The notes: generated by a model from the letters alone, not told the origin. A stretch of DNA of 60,143 nt from Rugosibacter sp. (GCA_011620215.1 WOZP01000023.1:1-60143); one strand, 5' to 3'; counted from the first letter of the stretch, positions 41,469-53,548 are shown. Program-made: numbers and translations.

Positions 41469-42214
41469 CACACCTACGCGATTTACCTGCCTTCCCTTTG
41501 TTGCAGTTCTATACCACCACACCCTATAGCTGCTCTTACCTGCCGAATCGTTCTGCTCGCTCACAAGTTGCCACACCGATCAATCTTATCGACAACAGAA
41601 CCTATAGCGATCTCGTGCGGGCTGGCTTTCGGCGAAGCGGCATGTTTACCTATCGCCCCCGATGTGATCTATGCACGGCTTGTCAGCCGATTCGCTTGGA
41701 TGTCACACAATTCACGTCCAACCGCAGTCAGCGCCGTGCATTCGCTCAACATTCGGAGCTCACTGCGCAGGATTGCGAACTCACCTTTCGCGAAGATCAT
41801 TACCAGCTTTACCAGGGTTATCAAAATGCCCGCCATGCGGGTGGAGGCATGGATCAGGATAGTCGTGAGCAATATGCGCAGTTCCTGCTACAAACCCATG
41901 TTGATAGCCGCCTGATTGAATTCCGTGAAAACGGTGTATTACGCATCGTTAGCATTATCGACGTCCTCGATGATGGCTTATCGGCTGTCTATACTTTTTA
42001 TGCTTGCGATATTCCCCGCACCAGCTTTGGCACCTTTGCCATTCTCTGGCAAATCGCTGAATGCCAAAGGTTAGGGCTGCCTTGGCTGTATTTAGGTTAC
42101 TGGATCCGTGACAGTAAAAAAATGGCCTACAAAGAAAATTTTCGCCCCTTGACTGTCCTGCGCGAAGGCGAGTGGCAAGCCTTTGTACCGCAGCAGGAAT
42201 CTGCCACTGACTAA
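41465..42214 (+). CDS. bpt: Arginyl/aspartate leucyl-tRNA-protein transferase (Bpt/Ate)
   Basis: [47 protein letters not shown] overlap with aat. Confidence 0.93.
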   Translation: MTHLRDLPAFPLLQFYTTTPYSCSYLPNRSARSQVATPINLIDNRTYSDLVRAGFRRSGMFTYRPRCDLCTACQPIRLDVTQFTSNRSQRRAFAQHSELTAQDCELTFREDHYQLYQGYQNARHAGGGMDQDSREQYAQFLLQTHVDSRLIEFRENGVLRIVSIIDVLDDGLSAVYTFYACDIPRTSFGTFAILWQIAECQRLGLPWLYLGYWIRDSKKMAYKENFRPLTVLREGEWQAFVPQQESATD

Positions 42215-42249
42215 CCCCTGAAGATTTACACTTGCGTTAACAGGTTAGC

Positions 42250-44421
42250 CTATTCAGTTTCTGCTCGCTGCTCGCGTTGCCAATAGGCGCGAATCACTAG
42301 CCAAAGCACTGTCACGCCGCCCAACAAAACCAGCAGTATCGGCCATGGGGCAGGCTGATTCCATTCGGCACGTTTTATTGTCCGTAAGCCAGCGTCCACA
42401 CGCTGATATTTCAAGGTATTGTTGCCCACCTTGCCTGGCTTTCGATTTGTCAGCCAAACATGCTGCAAACTGTAATCCTTCGGATGAAATCCCCATATCC
42501 ACGGCGTATCTTTACGCAGTTGTTCCACCATCTGATCAATCAACATCTGGCGTTGTGGACTATTTTCCATTGTCTGCATCTGCGCGAATAAAGCATCATA
42601 GGCAGGATTGTTGTAATTGGCGGCATTCGATCCATCATGCAGTACCGCCGACTGCTGACTGGACAGTAAAAAAAGGAAATTTTCCGGATCGGGATAATCC
42701 GCATTCCAGCCAAAATAAAAAATCTGCGCAGCACCCTTGCGTATTTTTTCCTGAAACCGGTTGTAATCCGTATTTCGCACCACTAACTGCACATTGATTT
42801 GGCTGAGCTGTTTGTTCAACCAATCCATCCGCGCTTTTGAGCCAACCCCTGTCGCCGTTGTATCAAGGTAGATCACCAGAGGTTCACCGGTAGAGGCATC
42901 CCGCCCGTTCGGCCAACCCGCTTCAGCCAGCAATCGCTTCGCCTCAGCAATGGACTTACGTCGCGCCTGGCCGTTAACCCAGTCGTACATCGTGCGATTA
43001 ATACCCCCAGCGCCTTCACGATAGCCGAAGATACCTGGTGGGATCGGTCCTTGTGCCGCAACGCCACGACCGTTTTGAAAAATCGAGATGAATTCCTCTT
43101 GATCGATGGCAATTGAAATCGCCTGCCTCAGTTTGCGTGCACGTTCAGCTGTTGCTGGGTTACTACCACCGACGAGCGGATCAAGCCAGTTAAATCCCAT
43201 ATAAAACGTTGACGTGGCAACAGACGTTGATAAGGTAATGCCTTGAGCCTGCATGGCATCGGTGAGTGTTGCTTCGCCACCACCCGTGACTTGCACAGCC
43301 TGGTCAAAAGAATCAGAAGATATGCCCGATGCATCATAATAACCTTGCAAGAATTTATTCCAATACGGAATCTGCTCTTTTTCGCGGGTGAAAACAATCT
43401 GATCGATAAAAGGTAAGCGCTTGCCGCAATCCTTTAGCAGCCCAGCCTTCTCATCTTCCGGCTCGCCCTCACAGGGATAGTGCTCTTCGTGAAAATTAGG
43501 ATTTCTCTGCAACACCATGCGCGCATTCGGATCGTTTTCCGTCAGCATGTAAGGACCTGTGCCTATGGGATACCAGTCCAGTGTCAGATTTTTTTCTTGC
43601 ATGCCTGGCTGGCTATAAAACTTGTCTGCCTCCCAGGGCATAGGCGAAAAAAATGGCATCGCCAGCCAGTAAAGAAACTGCGGGTACTTGCCCTTGATCC
43701 GAATTCGATAATGGTATTTATCGATCACTTCAGCCCCGGCAAGGGAATATTTGCGCAAGTCTAGCCAGTCATCACGCCGTATCACCAGCGCCGACTTTTG
43801 CAGGCTCTTGGCAAAATCACTTAGCCCGACGACATAACTGCTCATCAACCCCAGAATAGGCGAATGCAGATGCGGATGTCCCAGCCGCTTTATGCCATAA
43901 ACGTAATCTTCAGCGATCAGCTCTCGTGTATCTTGCGCAGCGAAATCAGCCATCGTCGTGATGTGAGAAAGCTGTTCAGTAGATAAATCGTGATACAGAT
44001 AACCTGCGACGGGATTGCGCGCAAAGGCCGCATGTGGCTGATAGCGAATACCTCGCTTGATGGCAATAACGTAATCCGTAAAAGCAATCTGCGCTGCCGG
44101 GCTGTTTGCGGGCAACTCTTTTCCCTGAGCATCAAGATAGCGTGGCTGCGGGACGGCCTCAGCCGTTGCCGGAATCAACGCATACGGGCGCTTGAGGTAG
44201 TGATATTGTAGCGGCGGCTCGTAAATCTGGGCAGTAAAAGTAATTTCGTCTTCGCTATACGACTGCACCGGGTCAAGATGTTTTGGGCGATCAATAAACG
44301 CGGTGTATAAGATGTTTTTTCCACGCTCCACCGCAGGATACGGATTGTTCCACGCCTCTCCACAACCTGTCAGAAACAAGGCAAGTAAAGTAAAAAGCAC
44401 TGCGCGAAATGGTCTCGACAT
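42250..44421 (-). CDS. ABC transporter substrate-binding lipoprotein, SBP family 5
   Basis: Lipobox LTGC; peptide-binding SBP pattern; C-terminal TM anchor. Confidence 0.88.
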   Translation of the reverse strand: MSRPFRAVLFTLLALFLTGCGEAWNNPYPAVERGKNILYTAFIDRPKHLDPVQSYSEDEITFTAQIYEPPLQYHYLKRPYALIPATAEAVPQPRYLDAQGKELPANSPAAQIAFTDYVIAIKRGIRYQPHAAFARNPVAGYLYHDLSTEQLSHITTMADFAAQDTRELIAEDYVYGIKRLGHPHLHSPILGLMSSYVVGLSDFAKSLQKSALVIRRDDWLDLRKYSLAGAEVIDKYHYRIRIKGKYPQFLYWLAMPFFSPMPWEADKFYSQPGMQEKNLTLDWYPIGTGPYMLTENDPNARMVLQRNPNFHEEHYPCEGEPEDEKAGLLKDCGKRLPFIDQIVFTREKEQIPYWNKFLQGYYDASGISSDSFDQAVQVTGGGEATLTDAMQAQGITLSTSVATSTFYMGFNWLDPLVGGSNPATAERARKLRQAISIAIDQEEFISIFQNGRGVAAQGPIPPGIFGYREGAGGINRTMYDWVNGQARRKSIAEAKRLLAEAGWPNGRDASTGEPLVIYLDTTATGVGSKARMDWLNKQLSQINVQLVVRNTDYNRFQEKIRKGAAQIFYFGWNADYPDPENFLFLLSSQQSAVLHDGSNAANYNNPAYDALFAQMQTMENSPQRQMLIDQMVEQLRKDTPWIWGFHPKDYSLQHVWLTNRKPGKVGNNTLKYQRVDAGLRTIKRAEWNQPAPWPILLVLLGGVTVLWLVIRAYWQREQRAETE
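43775..43800 (-). repeat. 26-bp dispersed repeat copy 9, inside ABC substrate-binding gene
   Basis: cgccgtatcaccagcgccgacttttg; 25 of 26 match consensus. Confidence 0.92.
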
Positions 44422-44490
44422 AGTGGCTAGTTTAGCCGATCCGCTATAATCCAAAAGACTGATTCAACCGAATTCACTAGAGGAAAAACA

Positions 44491-45291
44491 ATGGGATTTC
44501 TTGTCGGCAAACGCATTCTGATCACAGGTTTGATCTCCAATCGATCCATTGCCTATGGCATTGCCAAAGCCTGTCACCGCGAGGGTGCGAGCCTGGCATT
44601 CACTTATCAAAACGAACGCTTTGCCGATCGAATCACCAAGTTTGCTGAAGAATTTGGCTCGCAAGCGGTATTTCCCTGTGATGTTGCTGAAGACGCGCAG
44701 ATAGAAAAGCTTTTTGTCGACATCGCCAAACACTGGGAAGGCCTTGACGGCTTGGTACATTCCATCGCCTACGCCCCAGCCGAAGCGATCGAAGGCGATT
44801 TTCTCGATGGCATCACGCGTGACGCCTTTCGCATTGCCCATGATGTTTCTTCCTACAGTTATGCAGCACTTGCCAAAGCCGCTCGTCCCCTGCTACTCAA
44901 GGGTAACAATGCCTCGCTCCTGGCGATGACTTACCTTGGTGCCGAACGCACCATGCCCAACTACAACACCATGGGACTAGCCAAGGCCAGCCTCGAAGCC
45001 GCAACGCGCTACCTCGCCTTTTGCCTTGGGCCACAAGGCATTCGCGCCAATGCAATTTCTGCGGGCCCCATTAAAACTCTGGCCGCCTCCGGTATTGGTA
45101 ACTTTGGCAAATTGCTGGCCTATAACGCGCACCACGCTCCCCTGCGGCGCAATATCACGATCGAAGAAGTAGGGAATGCCGCAGCCTTCATGCTCTCTGA
45201 TTTAGCCAGTGGCATCACCGGTGAAATCATGTTTGTCGATGGCGGTTTAAACACCACTGCGCTAGGCAATACCGACCCTTTACCCGGTTAA
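44491..45291 (+). CDS. fabI: Enoyl-[acyl-carrier-protein] reductase FabI
   Basis: [45 protein letters not shown]. Confidence 0.96.
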   Translation: MGFLVGKRILITGLISNRSIAYGIAKACHREGASLAFTYQNERFADRITKFAEEFGSQAVFPCDVAEDAQIEKLFVDIAKHWEGLDGLVHSIAYAPAEAIEGDFLDGITRDAFRIAHDVSSYSYAALAKAARPLLLKGNNASLLAMTYLGAERTMPNYNTMGLAKASLEAATRYLAFCLGPQGIRANAISAGPIKTLAASGIGNFGKLLAYNAHHAPLRRNITIEEVGNAAAFMLSDLASGITGEIMFVDGGLNTTALGNTDPLPG

Positions 45292-45321
45292 TCATCCCTG
45301 ATTCCTGGTTTTAACCTCCGC

Positions 45322-46200
45322 ATGAAGAGTCTCTTTCACACGATTGCCTTGATCGGCAAATATAAAAGCCCGGAAATTTCAGAATCTCTGGTAACGCTGG
45401 CGGCGTTTCTTCGTGGCCACCATCTTGAAGTTTTGATTGAAGAAGGCACTGCCGCAGCGATGGAACCGCATCATTACACCGTCGCCAATTATGAAACCAT
45501 TGGCCAGCGTGCCAATCTGGCGATCATTCTTGGTGGGGATGGTACGCTCCTTAATGCGGCCCGTTGTCTGGCCAAGTTTGATGTGCCTCTCGTCGGCGTA
45601 AACCAAGGGCGGCTGGGTTTTATGACCGATATTTCGCGCGAATCGATGATAGACAGCATGGCGACCTTGCTGGCCGGGAAATTTTCACGCGAACAACGTT
45701 TTTTGCTGGATGCTGAAGTATTACGCAATGGCGAACGTGCCTGCCATGCCTTAACGCTGAATGATGTGGTCATTAACAAGGGAGAAGCTGGCCGCCTGAT
45801 CGAGTTGGAAGTTAAAGTAGATGATGAGTTGATTCATATCCTGCGTGCCGATGGCTTGATTATTTCCACGCCTACCGGTTCTACCGCTTACGCTTTATCT
45901 GCCAATGGCCCCATCCTGCACCCCTCGGTTGCAGGGATTGCCATTGTGCCGCTCTGCCCGCATGCGCTATCCAACCGCCCCATCACCGTCAGCGATCACA
46001 GCACGATTAGTGTGATGCTACTGCCACCGCATGAGGCGCGAATACACTTTGATGGCCAAACGCGATTTGATGCGCACAGCGGTGATGTTGTGCGCATCCA
46101 GCGCTCCCCTTACACCATTACCTTGCTGCATCCTCCTGGCTACAGTTATTTCGCGATGTTGCGCGAAAAACTGCATTGGAGTGCCACACCGCGCAACTAG
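45322..46200 (+). CDS. nadK: NAD kinase
   Basis: ILGGDGTLLNAARCLA, DGLIISTPTGSTAYALSANGPI. Confidence 0.96.
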   Translation: MKSLFHTIALIGKYKSPEISESLVTLAAFLRGHHLEVLIEEGTAAAMEPHHYTVANYETIGQRANLAIILGGDGTLLNAARCLAKFDVPLVGVNQGRLGFMTDISRESMIDSMATLLAGKFSREQRFLLDAEVLRNGERACHALTLNDVVINKGEAGRLIELEVKVDDELIHILRADGLIISTPTGSTAYALSANGPILHPSVAGIAIVPLCPHALSNRPITVSDHSTISVMLLPPHEARIHFDGQTRFDAHSGDVVRIQRSPYTITLLHPPGYSYFAMLREKLHWSATPRN

Positions 46201-46242
46201 CGCACTACCCACATTATTTGCATTTTCCACCCCCATTCCATT

Positions 46243-47898
46243 ATGTTGCAGCGCCTGATCATTCGTGACTTTGTTATCGTCGACCAGCTGGAATTGGAAT
46301 TCAGCCACGGGTTTGGCGCCCTCACGGGTGAAACCGGCGCGGGCAAATCCATTCTCATTGATGCCTTATCTCTTGTTCTGGGCGAACGTGCGGATGCCTC
46401 CGTCATCCGTACTAGTGCTGAGCGTGCCGAAGTTACCGCCGAATTTAATGTGGTTGAGAACAGTGCGCTGGCGAGCTGGCTAGAGACCAATGACTTTGAT
46501 ACCGCCACCTGCTTGTTGCGCCGTATCATTGACCAGAGTGGTCGTTCCCGGGCCTATATCAACGGCACGGCCTCGACGCTGGGGCAATTACGCGAAATAG
46601 CGACTTTTCTGGCAGATATCCATGGTCAAAACGCGCATCATTCGTTGCTCTACCCTGAAGCACAGCGTGCCTTGCTCGATGCCCACGCAGGTGCCCAAGA
46701 CTTGTTACACGAAGTAGCAACCACCTACACTGCCTGGCGTCAAGCTCGTGAAGCCAGGCAAGCCGCCATGACTGATAGCGAAGCATCTGCACGCGAGCGT
46801 GAGCTGCTTGAATGGCAAGTCAAAGAATTGACCGCACTTGCTTTCAATGCTGAAGAATGGCAAGAAACGGAAACTGAACAACGCCGTCTGGGCAATGCCA
46901 GTGCATTGCTTGAAGCAGCTAGCGCAGCACTAGTCGTTCTCGATGAAAGTGAAACAGCGGCGCTATCGGCCTTGCAGCATGCGGGCGCACGCCTGAATGA
47001 ACTAGTCACGACAGACCCGGCACTGAGCGATGCCGCCAGACTTTTCGACAGTGCAGTCATTCAGCTCGAAGAGTCGGCGCTGGCACTACGGCGTTATCAA
47101 GATCATCTGGAGCTTGATCCTTCACGATTAATCGAGCTTGATAGCCGAATAGATGCCGTGACACAAATGGCGCGCAAATATCGTGTGCCGCCAGCCGAAC
47201 TCTCAGCATTACTCGCTCGACTAACGGCCCAGCTTGACGAGATCAGCTTGCGCGCCGACCCTGCTGCTCTGGCTGAACGCGAACAGGTCACGGAAGCCGC
47301 CTATCTTGCCGTCGCTAAAAAATTGTCGGCCTTGCGCGGCGAAACTGCCAAGCGCCTATCCCAAGCGGTCAGCTCCAGCATGCAAGAGCTGGCAATGAGT
47401 GGCGGCCAGTTTTCTATTGCACTGGAAGCACTCAGTGAAGGCGCTTCATTTGGTCTGGAAAGTGTTGAGTTTCAAGTCGCCGCCAATACGGGCCAGATGC
47501 TCCGCCCGCTGGCAAAAGTCGCCTCGGGCGGCGAGCTCTCGCGCATTGGGTTGGCGCTGCAAGTCATTGCCAGCCAGGCCAATCCGGTCGGCACCTTGAT
47601 ATTTGACGAAGTGGATGTCGGCATTGGCGGCCGCGTCGCCGAAATTGTGGGTCGCATGCTACGCGACCTGGGCAAAACCCGTCAGGTACTGTGCGTCACC
47701 CACTTGCCTCAAGTTGCTGCACAGGCCGACTGGCAGTGGTCGATTGTCAAAGAAACGCGCAATGCGGTTGTCGTGTCGTCAGTCCGCATACTGGATCAAG
47801 CATCGCGCGTGATAGAGATTGCGCGCATGTTGGGCGGCGAAAAAATCACCAGCACAACACAGCGCCATGCGGCAGAAATGCTGGGGCTTACCGAGTAA
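46243..47898 (+). CDS. recN: DNA repair protein RecN
   Basis: LTGETGAGKSILIDALSLVLG; C-terminal VASGGELSRIGLALQVI...FDEVDVGIGG. Confidence 0.96.
   Translation: MLQRLIIRDFVIVDQLELEFSHGFGALTGETGAGKSILIDALSLVLGERADASVIRTSAERAEVTAEFNVVENSALASWLETNDFDTATCLLRRIIDQSGRSRAYINGTASTLGQLREIATFLADIHGQNAHHSLLYPEAQRALLDAHAGAQDLLHEVATTYTAWRQAREARQAAMTDSEASARERELLEWQVKELTALAFNAEEWQETETEQRRLGNASALLEAASAALVVLDESETAALSALQHAGARLNELVTTDPALSDAARLFDSAVIQLEESALALRRYQDHLELDPSRLIELDSRIDAVTQMARKYRVPPAELSALLARLTAQLDEISLRADPAALAEREQVTEAAYLAVAKKLSALRGETAKRLSQAVSSSMQELAMSGGQFSIALEALSEGASFGLESVEFQVAANTGQMLRPLAKVASGGELSRIGLALQVIASQANPVGTLIFDEVDVGIGGRVAEIVGRMLRDLGKTRQVLCVTHLPQVAAQADWQWSIVKETRNAVVVSSVRILDQASRVIEIARMLGGEKITSTTQRHAAEMLGLTE
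47068..47093 (+). repeat. 26-bp dispersed repeat copy 10 (weaker), inside recN
   Basis: gaagagtcggcgctggcactacggcg. Confidence 0.5.
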
Positions 47899-48469
47899 GC
47901 GGGCTCAAAGCGTCAAGCATGATCATCATGCCTGTCAACATAAAAACCCCGGCGGCAATCCAGCGTATGGCTTTCAGCGGCAGGCGCTCCCCCAAACGCT
48001 CACCGATCAACACTGCAGGCACATTGGCAATCATCATGCCCAGCGTTGTGCCCATAACAACCGCTAGTAATGCTTGTTGGAACTGCGCACCCAGCGCCAC
48101 CGTTGCGAGTTGAGTTTTATCACCCATTTCTGCCATAAAGAAAACAATGGTTGCCGTCACAAAAACACCAGCCTGGTGCAATTTTGGTTCATCATCCAAC
48201 GCATCGGGACGCAAAACCCATAAACCAAAAATAATGAATACCGCACCCGTGACCCAGGGCAACCATTGTGGCGCAATCCACTGCGCCAACCAAACACCAA
48301 CGGATGCTGCCAATGCATGATTGAGCACCGTGGCCACAAAAATCCCCGCAATAATCGGAATGGGTTTTCTGAGGCGTGCCGCCAGTACAAATGAGAGCAG
48401 TTGCGTTTTATCGCCGATTTCGGCCAGCGCGACAAGCGAGGTTGAGGTAAGAAATACCTCGATGTTCAA
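47888..48469 (-). CDS. TMEM165/GDT1 (UPF0016) family transporter
   Basis: Paired [14 protein letters not shown] and [14 protein letters not shown] motifs. Confidence 0.93.
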   Translation of the reverse strand: MNIEVFLTSTSLVALAEIGDKTQLLSFVLAARLRKPIPIIAGIFVATVLNHALAASVGVWLAQWIAPQWLPWVTGAVFIIFGLWVLRPDALDDEPKLHQAGVFVTATIVFFMAEMGDKTQLATVALGAQFQQALLAVVMGTTLGMMIANVPAVLIGERLGERLPLKAIRWIAAGVFMLTGMMIMLDALSPLTR

Positions 48470-48915
48470 GTGGATTCCTTTCGATGCTCGCAGTCGGGTT
48501 TAGTACATTCAACATAAAGATAGAGTGCATGTTCACGCAGCTCAAAGCCACGCTGACGAACAATTTCGTTTTGCCTTTTCTCGATCTCCGGGTCAAAAAA
48601 TTCTTCCACCCGCCCGCATTGCAGACAAACCAGATGATCATGATGAGATCCTTCGTTCAACTCGAAGGTAGCCTTCCCTGATTCGAAATGGTGACGCTGC
48701 AGCAAGCCGGCCTGCTCGAATTGAGTCAAAACACGATAGACGGTAGCCAAGCCCACATCCATGTCATCTGCCAATAAATGACGATACACATCCTCTGCAG
48801 TGATATGGCGTGGCGCTCCCTCTTGCTCCAACTTGTGAAACAAATCGAGAATTTTCAGACGAGGCAGAGTTGCTTTAAGGCCAATGCTTTTAAGATCATC
48901 GGGATGAGTAGTCAT
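48466..48915 (-). CDS. fur: Ferric uptake regulator
   Basis: [41 protein letters not shown] overlap with UPF0016 gene. Confidence 0.95.
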   Translation of the reverse strand: MTTHPDDLKSIGLKATLPRLKILDLFHKLEQEGAPRHITAEDVYRHLLADDMDVGLATVYRVLTQFEQAGLLQRHHFESGKATFELNEGSHHDHLVCLQCGRVEEFFDPEIEKRQNEIVRQRGFELREHALYLYVECTKPDCEHRKEST

Positions 48916-49077
48916 AGTGAAAAATGAGTCCAGCAAGAACAAGGCGCGACGGCCTTCTATGATATAGTTTTCACACTCCAATGGGGTGCCCCTGCTACAG
49001 ATTTCGCGGCAAACCCCGCACAATTTTTTCAGTCCACGCAGCAGACTCGTTTGCTTGCATCACCCCGGAACTAGCCG

Positions 49078-49515
49078 ATGAAGCATTTTTTTTATTCTTT
49101 GCCTTTCCTTACAGTGATTGCACTGTGTCCTGCCTGTTCAAGCGTCAATCAAGCCTCAGCGTATATCACTCCTTATCGCATTGATGTACGTCAAGGAAAT
49201 TGGGTTACGCAAGAAATGATGTCGCAACTCAAACCTGGTCAAACACGCGAGCAAGTGCGCTTCATTCTTGGTTCTCCGCTGGTTTCAGACATGTTCCACG
49301 CCGATCGTTGGGATTATGTTTATCGCTTGCAACCAGGACGGGGCGAAGCAGAACAGCGCCGCATTGCCGTATTTTTTCAGGATAACAAACTCGTTCGCGT
49401 TGGTGGGGATGTCATCGCCGATGACGGGAAACAAGCTGCTCCTAAAGCAGCCAATCAAGTCATTGAGGTTGTAACTCCAACGGATGAAAACCAGAAAAAA
49501 TCGAAAAAAGAATGA
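49078..49515 (+). CDS. bamE: Outer membrane protein assembly factor BamE
   Basis: [48 protein letters not shown]; divergent from fur. Confidence 0.94.
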   Translation: MKHFFYSLPFLTVIALCPACSSVNQASAYITPYRIDVRQGNWVTQEMMSQLKPGQTREQVRFILGSPLVSDMFHADRWDYVYRLQPGRGEAEQRRIAVFFQDNKLVRVGGDVIADDGKQAAPKAANQVIEVVTPTDENQKKSKKE

Positions 49516-50318
49516 AAAAAATTCGCTATGCCATCGCAGGAAGCGCTGGCCGTATGGGACGGACGTTAATTGAAGCCGTATTGAAAAATGAAAATGCCAC
49601 ACTCACCGCTGCCTTGGAGCACTCTGCAAGCCCATTTCTTGGCAAAGACGCAGGAGAGCTCATCGGCTCACCCTGTGGTGTTTTCGTATCGTGTGACATT
49701 GAAGCTGCTTTAGCTCATGCTGATTGCCTGATCGATTTCACCCGGCCCGATGCCACGCTGCTTCACTTGGCTGCCTGCAAAAAATTAGGCGTTAATATCA
49801 TTATCGGCACGACAGGGTTTTCTGCCGAAGGGAAACAGGCCATTGAGTCTGCCGCACAAAAGATTCCTGTCGTGTTTGCCCCCAATATGGCTGTAGGCGT
49901 CAATGCGGTATTCAAGCTCCTGGCATTGGCCGCAAAGATTCTTGACACCGGCTACGACATCGAAGTGATCGAATCGCATCACCGGCACAAAGTCGATGCA
50001 CCCTCAGGCACAGCACTCAGGATGGGAGAAGTCTTGGCTAAAGCGCTAGGCCAAGACTTGGCTGAATGTGCCACCTATGGTCGCCAAGGGCATACGGGGG
50101 AAAGGCCAGCAACACAAATCGGGTTCTCTGCTATTCGTGGAGGCGATATCGTGGGCGACCATACGGTACTCTTCGCCGGGGAAGGTGAGCGCATCGAAAT
50201 AACCCATAAGGCTTCCAGCCGCATGTCTTACGCGCTAGGCGCGCTGCGTGCGGGACGTTTCTTGCAAGAAAAGAAGCAGGGGCTGTTTGATATGCAAGAC
50301 GTGCTGGGCCTGAAATAA
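49512..50318 (+). CDS. dapB: 4-hydroxy-tetrahydrodipicolinate reductase
   Basis: [32 protein letters not shown]. Confidence 0.96.
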   Translation: MKKIRYAIAGSAGRMGRTLIEAVLKNENATLTAALEHSASPFLGKDAGELIGSPCGVFVSCDIEAALAHADCLIDFTRPDATLLHLAACKKLGVNIIIGTTGFSAEGKQAIESAAQKIPVVFAPNMAVGVNAVFKLLALAAKILDTGYDIEVIESHHRHKVDAPSGTALRMGEVLAKALGQDLAECATYGRQGHTGERPATQIGFSAIRGGDIVGDHTVLFAGEGERIEITHKASSRMSYALGALRAGRFLQEKKQGLFDMQDVLGLK

Positions 50319-50351
50319 TCTCATTGCCCAGCACCTCAAGCAGAGTAAGAC

Positions 50352-52169
50352 TTACGCTGCGTCGCTGCGACCTGCGCGCTTGCGATCGTGTTCTTTGAGA
50401 AAGCGCTTGCGGATGCGTATGGATTTTGGTGTGATCTCAACCAGTTCATCATCTGCAATGAATTCCACGGCGGACTCAAGACTTACCTGTATTGGCGGTA
50501 TCAACCGAACCGCTTCGTCTGTGCCGGATGAACGCACGTTAGTAAGCTGCTTGCCCTTGATGGGATTTACTACCAAATCGTTATCACGGCTATGGATACC
50601 AATGATGATCCCCTCATACAGCGGATCACCTGGGCTGACAAACATGCGGCCTCGATCCTGCAGCTTCCACAAAGCGTAAGCCACAGCAGCGCCATCGTCT
50701 TGTGAGATGAGCACACCATTGCGACGTTCCGCCATGACGCCAGCCATAGGGCCGTAATCATCAAAAATATGACTGGCCAGCCCCGTGCCACGGGTCAAGG
50801 TCAAAAACTCACCCTGAAAACCAATCAAGCCGCGGGCAGGAATGCGATATTCAAGACGCACACGCCCTTTACTGTCAGATTCCATGTTCTGCAAATCACC
50901 GCGACGACGGCCCAATTCTTCCATGACGCCGCCCTGATGTTCATTTTCAATATCTATCGTGAGCAGTTCATAAGGCTCGCACTTTTCACCGTTGATTTCC
51001 TTGAACAGCACACGGGGGCGCGACACCGCCAGTTCATAACCTTCACGGCGCATGGTTTCGAGCAAAATGGTCAGATGCAGTTCACCACGGCCTGAAACCA
51101 AGAATACATCTGCATCTTCTGTCTCTTCAACGCGCAATGCCACATTGGCAAGCAGCTCTTTTTGCAACCGTTCGCGAATCTGGCGGCTGGTAACAAATTT
51201 GCCTTCCTTGCCTGCCAGAGGCGACGTATTAACCTGGAAATTCATAGTCAGCGTCGGCTCATCCACAACCAATGGAGGCAAACCCACAGGGTTAAGGGTA
51301 TCGCATACCGTAACCCCGATCCCGACTTGATCGATCCCGGTCACGAGAACGATATCACCTGCTTCGGCTTCAGTTGCCTGTTCGCGCTCCAAGCCTTTGA
51401 ACATCATGATCTGGCCAATTTTTGACTTGCCTTTAGCTTCATCGCCGTACATCACGGCAACTTCCTGACCAACTTTGATACGTCCCTGTTTGATGCGGCC
51501 AATACCGATACGACCTACATAGCTGCTGTAATCGAGTGAACAGATTTGTAGCTGCAAGGGCTTTTCAGCATCAACATCAGGTTGCGGCGTATACTTGATA
51601 ATAGCTTCATACAATGGTCGCATGTCAGTGCCCGGCTTGGAGGCATCCATCATGGCAAAGCCATTGAGCGCCGAAGCAAAGACAACGGGAAAATCAAGTT
51701 GCTCTTCTGTCGCACCGAGTTTGTCGAAAAGATCAAATGTCTGGCTAATCACCCAATCAGGACGGGCCCCAGGGCGGTCAATCTTATTGACGACTACAAT
51801 GGGTTTGAGGCCTAATGCCAACGCTTTTCGCGTAACGAACCGGGTTTGCGGCATCGGCCCTTCGACCGCGTCAACCAGTAGCAGCACGCCATCCACCATG
51901 GAAAGCACGCGCTCTACTTCACCACCAAAATCGGCATGCCCCGGGGTATCCACAATATTAATGTGCGTACCCTCAAAATCAATAGCACAATTTTTTGACA
52001 AAATGGTAATTCCACGCTCTTTTTCAAGATCGTTGGAGTCCATCACGCGCTCCGACAACTGCTGGTGCGCAGCAAATGTGCCGGATTGACGAAGTAATTG
52101 ATCAACCAGCGTGGTTTTACCGTGGTCGACGTGGGCGATAATGGCAATGTTTCTGAGGGAACGGGACAT
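50352..52169 (-). CDS. typA: Translational GTPase TypA/BipA
   Basis: IIAHVDHGKTTLVDQLL, DTPGHADFGGEVERVL; start MSRSLRNI. Confidence 0.96.
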   Translation of the reverse strand: MSRSLRNIAIIAHVDHGKTTLVDQLLRQSGTFAAHQQLSERVMDSNDLEKERGITILSKNCAIDFEGTHINIVDTPGHADFGGEVERVLSMVDGVLLLVDAVEGPMPQTRFVTRKALALGLKPIVVVNKIDRPGARPDWVISQTFDLFDKLGATEEQLDFPVVFASALNGFAMMDASKPGTDMRPLYEAIIKYTPQPDVDAEKPLQLQICSLDYSSYVGRIGIGRIKQGRIKVGQEVAVMYGDEAKGKSKIGQIMMFKGLEREQATEAEAGDIVLVTGIDQVGIGVTVCDTLNPVGLPPLVVDEPTLTMNFQVNTSPLAGKEGKFVTSRQIRERLQKELLANVALRVEETEDADVFLVSGRGELHLTILLETMRREGYELAVSRPRVLFKEINGEKCEPYELLTIDIENEHQGGVMEELGRRRGDLQNMESDSKGRVRLEYRIPARGLIGFQGEFLTLTRGTGLASHIFDDYGPMAGVMAERRNGVLISQDDGAAVAYALWKLQDRGRMFVSPGDPLYEGIIIGIHSRDNDLVVNPIKGKQLTNVRSSGTDEAVRLIPPIQVSLESAVEFIADDELVEITPKSIRIRKRFLKEHDRKRAGRSDAA

Positions 52170-52271
52170 AGTGTGGGATCGCGTAATGTTGCGGTGCGGA
52201 AAAGGCGCGCATTCTACCATGTTAAAACTTAGTGTTCGCAGCTTTTCTGCTTGAATTTTCAGGAGATTTTG

Positions 52272-53009
52272 ATGCTTGGTATTATCGGTGGCAGTGGCTT
52301 GACGCAGTTAGCGAATTTAGGTGTCTCTCACCGCGAAATTATCCGCACCGCCTATGGTGAGCCATCAGGACCCTTCACCTTTGGTCGTATCGGCTGCCAA
52401 GAGGTTGTTTTTATCGCGCGGCATGGCTATGGCCATACCATCCCCCCCCATCTGGTGAATTACCGTGCCAATCTTTCGGCATTGCACAGTATCGGGGTGA
52501 GCCAGATTATTTCAGTCGCATCGGTTGGCGGCATTCATCCAGACATGACGCCAGGCACTTTGGTTGTTCCGCATCAAATGATTGATTACACCTGGGGCCG
52601 TGAAATGACATTTCAATCGGGCAGTGATGGTCCGGTCAAACATATCGACTTTACAGAACCCTATACAGAGAATGTCCGCCAAATTTTACTCAACGCGGCC
52701 CAGCAAACACGTGAGCCCGTGATAAATGGCGGGATTTATGCAGCAACGCAGGGGCCACGCCTGGAAACAGTCGCTGAAATTAATCGGCTCTCGCGAGATG
52801 GCGCCGATATTGTCGGGATGACGGGCATGCCAGAAGCCGGGCTGGCAAAGGAGCTAGATCTACCCTATGCCGCACTGTGTGTTGTCGCCAATTGGGCCGC
52901 AGGGCGAGGCGACTCTACGCATGGCATACAGTTTGACCACCTTGAAAGCATGCTGCATACATCGATGGATCGCGTGCGCCGTCTCATTGCGCACCTGTGC
53001 GAAGCATGA
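52272..53009 (+). CDS. mtnP: S-methyl-5'-thioadenosine phosphorylase family protein
   Basis: LGIIGGSGL, RHGYGHTIPPHLVNYRANL, GIYAATQGPRLETVAEI. Confidence 0.9.
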   Translation: MLGIIGGSGLTQLANLGVSHREIIRTAYGEPSGPFTFGRIGCQEVVFIARHGYGHTIPPHLVNYRANLSALHSIGVSQIISVASVGGIHPDMTPGTLVVPHQMIDYTWGREMTFQSGSDGPVKHIDFTEPYTENVRQILLNAAQQTREPVINGGIYAATQGPRLETVAEINRLSRDGADIVGMTGMPEAGLAKELDLPYAALCVVANWAAGRGDSTHGIQFDHLESMLHTSMDRVRRLIAHLCEA

Positions 53010-53536
53010 TCAAGCCGGTGCTGCACATGGGCGATCCACGGCTTTTACGCATCGCCGAACCTGTCACGTCATTTCACCCGCAAGACCTTGCGATGTTATT
53101 GCAGGACATGCGAGACACGATGGCTCATCACGATGGCGCAGGCATCGCCGCCCCACAAATTGGGGTGAACTTACGCGTCGTAATCTTTGGCGGTCAGCCC
53201 AGCCCGCGTTACCCTGGAGCTCCGAGTATTCCTGATACGGTGCTCATCAACCCCACATTAACGCCCCGTTCAAGCGAAGAAGAAGACGGCTGGGAAGGCT
53301 GCCTTTCGGTCCCTGGATTACGCGGCATTGTGCCGCGCTGGAAGCAACTTCATTATTCCGGCTACACTGAAGAAGGGTATTATTTTGAGCGAGAAGTTGA
53401 TGGTTTTCACGCACGCGTTGTACAACATGAAGTTGATCATCTTGATGGCATACTGTATCCCAGACGAATAAGGGATTTGACGCGCTTTGGATTTATCGAC
53501 GCACTTTTCAATGAAAACCTCTCCTCGAGCGACTAA
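53006..53536 (+). CDS. def: Peptide deformylase
   Basis: GAGIAAPQIGV, EGCLSVPGLRG, QHEVDHLDGILY; ATGA overlap with mtnP. Confidence 0.95.
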   Translation: MIKPVLHMGDPRLLRIAEPVTSFHPQDLAMLLQDMRDTMAHHDGAGIAAPQIGVNLRVVIFGGQPSPRYPGAPSIPDTVLINPTLTPRSSEEEDGWEGCLSVPGLRGIVPRWKQLHYSGYTEEGYYFEREVDGFHARVVQHEVDHLDGILYPRRIRDLTRFGFIDALFNENLSSSD

Positions 53537-53548
53537 ATTGAGCCTCGT